A DNA stretch of 10,624 nucleotides from Falsiroseomonas sp035644895. GTDB lineage: Bacteria; Pseudomonadota; Alphaproteobacteria; Acetobacterales; Acetobacteraceae. Each line of letters starts with the position of its first letter. The stretch's first letter is position 1. The notes under the pieces are model-generated. The model ran no database searches, was not told where the DNA came from, and was given only the letters and a program-made list of their open reading frames with translations. Shown here piece by piece: positions 6,201 through 10,624 of the stretch. Location of the stretch: NCBI GenBank assembly GCA_035644895.1, contig DASQNQ010000402.1, forward strand, positions 1 through 10,624, read 5' to 3'. Position numbers and translations under genes: made by a program.

Positions 6201-6446
6201 GCCTGGACCGGCGCCGCCAGATGATCGAGCCGGGGCACCCGCAGCTGTCGGTTGTGCGGTAGTGCGAGTTGGTCTCAATCAGCCGGTCGGGGCTCTGCCA
6301 CCGGCGCGTGGGCGAGACGGCGCTGAACCTCGAGCTGATGCGGCTGATCGACGCGCAGTTCCTGGAGACGTCGTGGTACGGCTCACGGCAGATGGCGCGG
6401 CACCTTCGGCGCGAGGGCTACGCCGTCGGCCGCAAGCGAGCGCTGA
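6197..6446 (+). pseudogene. IS3-family OrfB remnant, N-terminal part with a nonsense mutation
   Basis: From the ATG at 6197, overlapping the orfA stop, the frame reads MSLDRRRQMIEPGHPQLSVV followed by R and a TAG stop. Relatives have RQCELL at that place, so a CAG glutamine codon has become TAG. Past the stop the frame continues CELVSISRSGL, HRRVGETALNLELMRLIDAQ and SRQMARHLRREGYAVGRKR, the HTH_21 region that precedes the rve catalytic core. The catalytic DDE domain is wholly absent; after about 6446 the sequence is unrelated. The fragment is therefore dead twice over. Confidence 0.82.
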
Positions 6447-6487
6447 CAGAACCCCCCCAACCGGAGTCGCCACCCTCTCGGAAAGCG

Positions 6488-6514
6488 CGGGCGCAAGCGC
6501 TAGGCTTGCGCCCG
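6488..6514. promoter_or_regulatory. perfect 11-bp inverted repeat (stem-loop) before the dehydrogenase gene
   Basis: CGGGCGCAAGC at 6488-6498 and GCTTGCGCCCG at 6504-6514 pair perfectly around a 5-base loop GCTAG. It ends 9 bases before the Shine-Dalgarno of the flavoprotein gene. There is no T-run after it on either strand, so it is not a standard intrinsic terminator. It could be an operator, a leader hairpin or the scar of a mobile element. Confidence 0.5.
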
Positions 6515-6523
6515 GGTTGAGAC

Positions 6524-6529
6524 AGGGGA
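6524..6529 (+). promoter_or_regulatory. ribosome-binding site of the dehydrogenase gene
   Basis: AGGGGA is placed seven bases before the ATG at 6537. It selects that start, which also places the FAD-binding glycine motif at residues 11-16 as is usual. Confidence 0.6.
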
Positions 6530-6536
6530 TCGTCGC

Positions 6537-8972
6537 ATGAAGTCGCATTACCGCGCGGTCGTCGTCGGTGGAGGCGTGGTCGGGGCGAGTGTCCTCTATC
6601 ACCTCACGAAGCGAGGCTGGACGGACGTCGCGCTGCTGGAGCGGCTGGAGCTGACGGCGGGCTCCACCTGGCATGCGGCGGGCGGCATGCACACCGTGAA
6701 CGGCGACCCGAACGTCGCCAAGCTGCAGCAGTATTCCATCAACCTCTACCGTGAGATCGAGGAGATCTCGGGCCAGTCGGTCGGCCTGCACATGACCGAG
6801 GGCCTGATGCTCGCCGCCACGCCGGCGCGCTGGGAGTGGCTGAAGAACATCCGCTCCAAGGGCCGCTACATGGGCATGCAGGTCGAACTCGTCTCGCTGG
6901 ACGAGGCGGCGCGGCTGCTGCCACTCATCGACAAGGGGCAGTTCGTCGGCGCCATGTACGACCCCATCCAGGGCCATGTGGACCCGAACGGCACCACGCA
7001 TGCCTTCGCGATCGCGGCGCGGAAGGCGGGGGCGGAGGTGCACCTGCGCACCCGCGTGCTGGAGACGCGACCCCGCCCCGACGGAGGCTGGGACGTGGTG
7101 ACGGACCGCGGGACGATCGTGGCGGAGCACATCGTCAACGCCGGCGGCCTCTGGGCGCGGGAGGTGGGCCGGATGGCGGGGCTGGAGCTGCCGATCCTGG
7201 CCATGGAGCACCAGTACCTCATCACCGAAGACATGCCGGAGGTCGCCGAGATCAACCGCAGCACCGGCAAGATGGTCCTGCACGCCGTGGACTTCGACGG
7301 CGAGATCTACATGCGGCAGGAACGCGGGGGCATGCTGCTCGGCACCTATGAGCGGCATGGCGTGCCCTGGGCGCCGCGCGAGACGCCCTGGGATTTCGGG
7401 CCGCAGCTCCTGCCCAACGACCTGGACCGGATCGCGGAAAACCTCGAGCGCGGGTTCCGCCACTTCCCGGCCTTCCAGCGCGCGGGGATCCGCAAGGTCG
7501 TCAACGGCCCCTTCACTTTCGCACCCGACGGCAACCCGCTGGTCGGCCCCGTGCCCGGCCTGCGCAACTACTGGGTCGCCTGCGGCGTGATGGCAGGCTT
7601 CAGCCAGGCGGGCGGCGTGGGCCTGGCGCTGTCCAACTGGATGGAGGACGGCGACCCGGGCTTCGACGTCTGGGCCATGGATGTCGCGCGTTTCGGCGAC
7701 TGGGCGTCGCGCGGCTACACCCGGGCCAAAGTGGTGGAGAATTACGGCCGTCGCTTCCGCGTGCGCTTCCCGAACGAGGAGCTGCCGGCCGGACGGCCGC
7801 TGCGCACGACGCCCATGTACGACAGGTGGCTGCGGCTCGGCGCGGTGATGGGCGATGCCTGGGGCGTGGAGGCGCCGCTCTGGTTCGCCCCGCCCGGGGT
7901 GACCGACAACTTCTCCTTCCATCGCTCCACGGACTTCGACCATGTCGGCGCGGAGTGCCGTGCGGTGCGGGACGGCGTCGGCATTTCCGAGATCTCCACC
8001 TTCGCGAAGTTCGAGGTTGCGGGGCCGGGCGCCGCGGCCTGGCTGGACCGGATGCTGGCCGGCCGGTTGCCGCCGCCCGGGCGCATCGCGCTCTCGCCCA
8101 TGCTGAACGCACGCGGGAAGCTGATCGGGGACTTCACCGTCGCCCGCACTGCGCCCGACCGCTTCCTGGCGTTCGGCGCCGGCGCGGCGGAGCGGTACCA
8201 TCTGCGCTGGTTCGGGCAGCACCTGCCGGAAGATGGCAGCGTCACGCTCCGCGCGCTCGGCCTCGGCCTGGCGGGCCTTTCCATCGCCGGGCCGAAGGCG
8301 CGGGAGGTGCTGGCGCGGGTGACGGATGCGGATGTCTCCGCCGCCTCCTTCCGCTTCCTCGATGTCCGCCCGCGCATGGAGGTCGGCCCGGTAACCGCCA
8401 TGGTCGGGCGCATCAGCTTCACCGGCGACCTTGGCTACGAGATCTGGGTGCCGGCCGAGCACCAGGTGGCGCTGTTCGAGACGTTGTGGGGGGCCGGGCA
8501 GGATTTCGGCATGCGCCCCTTCGGCAGCCGCGCCCTGCTGTCGCTTGCCCGCGAGAAGGGCTTCGGCACCTGGGCGCGCGAGTTCCGCCCGATCTACGGG
8601 CCGGAGGAGGCGGGGCTCGGCCGGTTCGTGGACCTCGGCAAGGGCGACTTCATCGGGCGCGAGGCCGCGGCGGAGGAGCGGCGGCGCGGCGCGGCCCGGC
8701 GGCGCGTGGGCTTCACCGTGGAGGCCGGCACGGCGGATGCGATCGGCGACGAGGCGATCTGGCTCGACGGCGCCGTGGTGGGCTGGGTGACCTCCGGCGG
8801 CTACTGCCACCACGCGCGGCGGTCCTACGCCACGGGCTACGTGGAGGCCGCGAAGCTGCGTGAGGCGCACGACGGCGCGGCGTGGGAGATCGAGATCCTC
8901 GGTGACCGGCGCCGGGCCGCGCTGCTGACGGTGCCGCTGTTCGATGCCGAAGGGGCGCGGATGCGGGGCTGA
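6537..8972 (+). CDS. dimethylglycine/sarcosine dehydrogenase-like flavoprotein (DAO + GcvT two-domain enzyme)
   Basis: This 811-residue protein matches the length and order of dimethylglycine dehydrogenases. Residues ~5-365 are the D-amino-acid-oxidase-type FAD domain with the dinucleotide motif GGGVVG (11-16). GSTWHAAG follows; in mammalian DMGDH/SDH the His of this motif (here H46) carries the covalent flavin. A short linking domain (~366-425) includes the EELPAGRPLRTTP region. Residues ~430-705 resemble the folate-binding GcvT domain, and ~715-805 its C-terminal barrel. The expected reaction is oxidative N-demethylation of a methylated glycine or similar amine, transferring the one-carbon unit to tetrahydrofolate, in the cytoplasm. 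The Asp of LIGDFTV (D532) lies where the GcvT catalytic Asp is expected; this is inference. There is no signal peptide. It converges on an amine-oxidase-like gene 15 bp away. An IS3 remnant occupies its upstream region. The exact substrate is unknown. Confidence 0.9.
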   Translation: MKSHYRAVVVGGGVVGASVLYHLTKRGWTDVALLERLELTAGSTWHAAGGMHTVNGDPNVAKLQQYSINLYREIEEISGQSVGLHMTEGLMLAATPARWEWLKNIRSKGRYMGMQVELVSLDEAARLLPLIDKGQFVGAMYDPIQGHVDPNGTTHAFAIAARKAGAEVHLRTRVLETRPRPDGGWDVVTDRGTIVAEHIVNAGGLWAREVGRMAGLELPILAMEHQYLITEDMPEVAEINRSTGKMVLHAVDFDGEIYMRQERGGMLLGTYERHGVPWAPRETPWDFGPQLLPNDLDRIAENLERGFRHFPAFQRAGIRKVVNGPFTFAPDGNPLVGPVPGLRNYWVACGVMAGFSQAGGVGLALSNWMEDGDPGFDVWAMDVARFGDWASRGYTRAKVVENYGRRFRVRFPNEELPAGRPLRTTPMYDRWLRLGAVMGDAWGVEAPLWFAPPGVTDNFSFHRSTDFDHVGAECRAVRDGVGISEISTFAKFEVAGPGAAAWLDRMLAGRLPPPGRIALSPMLNARGKLIGDFTVARTAPDRFLAFGAGAAERYHLRWFGQHLPEDGSVTLRALGLGLAGLSIAGPKAREVLARVTDADVSAASFRFLDVRPRMEVGPVTAMVGRISFTGDLGYEIWVPAEHQVALFETLWGAGQDFGMRPFGSRALLSLAREKGFGTWAREFRPIYGPEEAGLGRFVDLGKGDFIGREAAAEERRRGAARRRVGFTVEAGTADAIGDEAIWLDGAVVGWVTSGGYCHHARRSYATGYVEAAKLREAHDGAAWEIEILGDRRRAALLTVPLFDAEGARMRG

Positions 8973-8987
8973 AGCCCGGCGCCCCGC
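8963..8987. terminator. possible bidirectional terminator hairpin between convergent genes
   Basis: GCGGGGC (8963-8969) and GCCCCGC (8981-8987) pair around an 11-base spacer, and an alternative GGGCT/AGCCC stem lies inside it. The hairpin spans the last codons of the + strand gene and the whole 15-bp gap to the minus-strand stop. It has no clear T-run, so function is only suggested by position. Confidence 0.35.
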
Positions 8988-10289
8988 TCACCCGCCGCGC
9001 AGCGCGTCCTTCGCGCGCCACCACCAGGTCAGGCTGCGCTGCACGAGGGGGCGAAGCAGCAGGAAGGGCGCGGGCGGGGGCGGCATGTCGTCGAAGGCGG
9101 TCGCCCCCTCCGGCCGGCCCAGCAGCTTCAGCGCGACCTTGTTCCCGAGATGCGGCATCATCGCCACGCCCGACCCGTTGCAGCCGAGGGTGTACCAGAC
9201 GCCCTCGTGCTGCCCGATGCCGGCCAATGCCGTGCGCGTCATGGCCACGTTGCCCGTCCAGGCATGCTCCAGCCGCACGCCGGCGAGGGAGGGGAAGACC
9301 TTCTGCAGCAGCCCGCCCAGGCGCCGCGCCGCGGCCTCCAGCGGAATGGGGTGCAGTGCCGCGCGGCCGCCCAGGATGATCCGCTCCCCATCCGGGGACG
9401 GGCGGAAGTAGAGGTGGGTCGCCGCCGTCTCCACCAGCATCCGCCCGTTGGGCACCAGCGCGCCGACGCGGTTGGAGCCGAGCCGCTCCGTCGCGATGAG
9501 GAAGCTTGGCATCGCGACGACGCGCTGCGCGAAGGGGCGGAGCGCATTCGGCGTGTACCCGTTCGTCGCGATGACGACATCCCGCGCCTCCACCAGGCCT
9601 CGCGGGGTCTCCACGCGGAAGCGGCGCCCGTCGCGTCGCAGGCGGGTGGCCGGCGTGTGGCCCGCCACCTGCACGCCCGCCGCGCGCGCCACCCGCAGCA
9701 GGCCCTGGTGGAACAGCGCCGGGTGCAGGCCGCCATGCGTCGGGAAGACCACGCCGCCATGGTAGAGGTCGGAGGAGATCTCGCGGCGCTGCTCGGCGCG
9801 GGGCACCACCTCGACGGGCAGGCCGACCTCGCGCGTCAGCAGCTCGGCCTCGCGCGCCTGCGTGTCGTAATCCGCCGGGGTCGCCGCGCCGCGGAACCGC
9901 CCGACACGGCGGAAGCGCGCGTCGATGCCCTCGCGCTCGATCAGGTCCGTGACGAAGGCGAGGGACTCGATGCCCTCCCGGATCAGCGCCTGGGCCTTCG
10001 TCCTCCCATGCGCCTCGACAAGGCCGGAATAGGAGAGGCGATGCCCATGCCCGACCATGCCGCCGGAGCGGGACGAGCCGCCGAAGCCCGGCGCCTCCGC
10101 ATCCAGCACCAGCACGGAGCGGCCGGCGCGCACGAGGGTGAGGGCGGCGGAGAGCCCGGCATAGCCGGCGCCGACGATGGCCACGTCCACGGCCGCCGGC
10201 AGCCCGGCGGGCGCCTCGACCTCGCGTGGCGCCTCCTCCCACCAGTAGGGCTTCGTCCGCAGGCCGGAGATGTCGACGCTGGCGCTCAT
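8988..10289 (-). CDS. FAD-dependent amine/amino-acid oxidoreductase (DAO family, DadA/PuuB-like)
   Basis: This 433-residue flavoprotein has the FAD-binding motif GAGYAG at residues 40-45 in VAIVGAGYAGLSAA, the acidic residue D63 ending the second strand, and GFGGSSRSGGM as in PuuB/DadA-type oxidases. Its C-terminus carries WTGNVAMT and WYTLGCNGSGVAMMPHLGNK, the family's conserved closing block for flavin and substrate. It would oxidise an amine or amino acid in the cytoplasm; the substrate is unknown. The ATG at 10289 overlaps the stop of the ABC ATPase as ATGA, and GGGAAGGGG precedes it, so translational coupling is likely. An in-frame ATG at 10301 would add four residues (MGRG) but has its purine-rich stretch touching the start codon. 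The gene converges with the DMGDH-like gene. With the ABC importer it suggests uptake and oxidation of a nitrogen compound. Confidence 0.88.
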   Translation of the reverse strand: MSASVDISGLRTKPYWWEEAPREVEAPAGLPAAVDVAIVGAGYAGLSAALTLVRAGRSVLVLDAEAPGFGGSSRSGGMVGHGHRLSYSGLVEAHGRTKAQALIREGIESLAFVTDLIEREGIDARFRRVGRFRGAATPADYDTQAREAELLTREVGLPVEVVPRAEQRREISSDLYHGGVVFPTHGGLHPALFHQGLLRVARAAGVQVAGHTPATRLRRDGRRFRVETPRGLVEARDVVIATNGYTPNALRPFAQRVVAMPSFLIATERLGSNRVGALVPNGRMLVETAATHLYFRPSPDGERIILGGRAALHPIPLEAAARRLGGLLQKVFPSLAGVRLEHAWTGNVAMTRTALAGIGQHEGVWYTLGCNGSGVAMMPHLGNKVALKLLGRPEGATAFDDMPPPPAPFLLLRPLVQRSLTWWWRAKDALRGG

Positions 10290-10624
10290 GCCCCTTCCCA
10301 TTCCTCGCCCCAGGCCTGCACCACATGGCCGGGCGAGACCTCCCGATACGATCTGGCCGGCGCCACGTAGTCAGGGGCGCGCACGGGGCTGCGGATCTCG
10401 TCGTTGGACAGGCCGCGGCGGATCGCGCGGCGCTCCGGCTCCGGCACCGGCACGGCGGCCATCAAGCGCTTCGTGTAGGGGTGCTGCGGGTTCTCGAGGA
10501 CCGCCGCGCGCGGCCCGATCTCGACGATCTCGCCGAGGTACATCACGGCGATGCGGTGGCTGACCCGCTCCACCACGGCCATGTCGTGCGAGATGAACAG
10601 GTAGGCGAGCTTCATCTCCGCCTG
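10286..10624 (-). CDS. oligopeptide/dipeptide-type ABC transporter ATP-binding protein, C-terminal end (runs off the window)
   Basis: The frame is open to the window edge (QAE then MKLAYLFISHDMAVV), so the Walker A, Walker B and signature motifs are outside. Visible are the H-loop in FISHDMAVVERVSHR, the YLGEIVEIGP stretch, and the oligopeptide-transporter C-terminal region with NPQHPYTKRLMAAVPVPEPE. This region is the oligo_HPY domain of DppD/DppF/GsiA-type ATPases. The protein would energise import of a peptide or related nitrogenous compound at the inner face of the membrane. Its TGA at 10286-10288 overlaps the next gene's ATG, so the two share an operon. Permeases and the binding protein would be expected just upstream on this strand, beyond 10624. 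Whether the ATPase is DppD- or DppF-like, or a fused double ATPase, cannot be told from this piece. Confidence 0.88.
   Translation of the reverse strand, partial: QAEMKLAYLFISHDMAVVERVSHRIAVMYLGEIVEIGPRAAVLENPQHPYTKRLMAAVPVPEPERRAIRRGLSNDEIRSPVRAPDYVAPARSYREVSPGHVVQAWGEEWEGA

Larger units (their letters stand above)
5940..6446 (+). mobile_element. IS3-family insertion sequence, truncated at both coding ends
   Basis: The sequence from about 5940 (TTTCGGACAAGCGGG onward) looks like the left end and leader of an IS3 element, followed by decayed orfA and orfB. It abuts the IS6 copy directly. Similarity stops after GYAVGRKR at about 6440, so about 60% of the element, including the catalytic domain and the right end, is gone. 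The left edge is set from the end of IS6 similarity, not from a confirmed inverted repeat. Confidence 0.65.

Noticed and set aside
6488..6514. rho-independent terminator at the palindrome
   Set aside because: There is no T-run following the stem on either strand, so it is listed only as a possible regulatory dyad.
6279..8870. 863-codon open frame on the minus strand opposite the dehydrogenase
   Set aside because: It is His/Arg/Gly/Ala/Val-rich with no family motif, as expected for the antisense of a very GC-rich gene. The plus-strand frame has full domain matches.
8713..10326. 537-codon minus-strand frame overlapping the oxidoreductase in another frame
   Set aside because: It is Arg/Gly/Pro-rich and crosses two real genes. 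It is an out-of-frame artefact of high GC.
9150..10370. 406-codon plus-strand frame opposite the FAD oxidoreductase
   Set aside because: It has shadow composition (Arg/Ala/His/Asp) and no recognisable domain. The minus frame has FAD motifs.
1..10624. CRISPR array, toxin-antitoxin pair, phage module or defence island
   Set aside because: I saw no regularly spaced repeats, no small paired genes with toxin or antitoxin character and no phage or defence domains. The accessory content is IS remnants and decayed metabolic genes.

Overview
This is a high-GC window from what is most likely an alphaproteobacterium. A Roseomonas-like member of the Acetobacteraceae would fit, but that is an inference from base composition, a Bug-type receptor and the mix of insertion sequences; there is no marker gene. 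The window is about half intact metabolic and transport genes and half accessory debris. I see no rRNA, tRNA, CRISPR array or phage module, and no convincing new defence or signalling system.

Layout. (1) Positions 1-1360 are mobile-element wreckage. There is the 3' part of an IS5-family transposase, a short unidentified remnant with clear coding character, and a decayed IS481-family transposase on the minus strand. (2) Positions 1407-3068 (minus) hold an intact Na/phosphate-symporter-like protein with a PhoU-like tail. (3) Positions 3093 to about 4050 hold the ruins of a myo-inositol catabolic locus: an iolD N-terminus joined by deletion to iolE pieces on the minus strand, and, divergently, the first ~37 codons of an iolG-like dehydrogenase. 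(4) Positions 4050-4451 have no recognisable gene but contain short repeats. (5) Positions 4452-5429 (+) encode an intact Tat-exported Bug-family (TctC-like) solute receptor. (6) Positions 5438-6446 hold a truncated IS6-family copy abutting a truncated IS3-family copy. (7) Positions 6537-8972 (+) encode a complete dimethylglycine/sarcosine dehydrogenase-like flavoprotein with a GcvT-like folate half. It is convergent with (8) a minus-strand operon at 8988-10624: the C-terminal end of an oligopeptide-type ABC transporter ATPase, translationally coupled to a DadA/PuuB-type FAD oxidoreductase.

How they may work together. The right end reads as a small module for importing and oxidising an N-methylated or amino-acid-like compound: an ABC importer, an amine/amino-acid oxidase, and a demethylating dehydrogenase that would pass one-carbon units to tetrahydrofolate. 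This is inferred from families and adjacency. The central part appears to have lost inositol catabolism through deletions and single-base frameshifts. The many partial IS copies of four families suggest a repeatedly rearranged chromosomal segment or plasmid.
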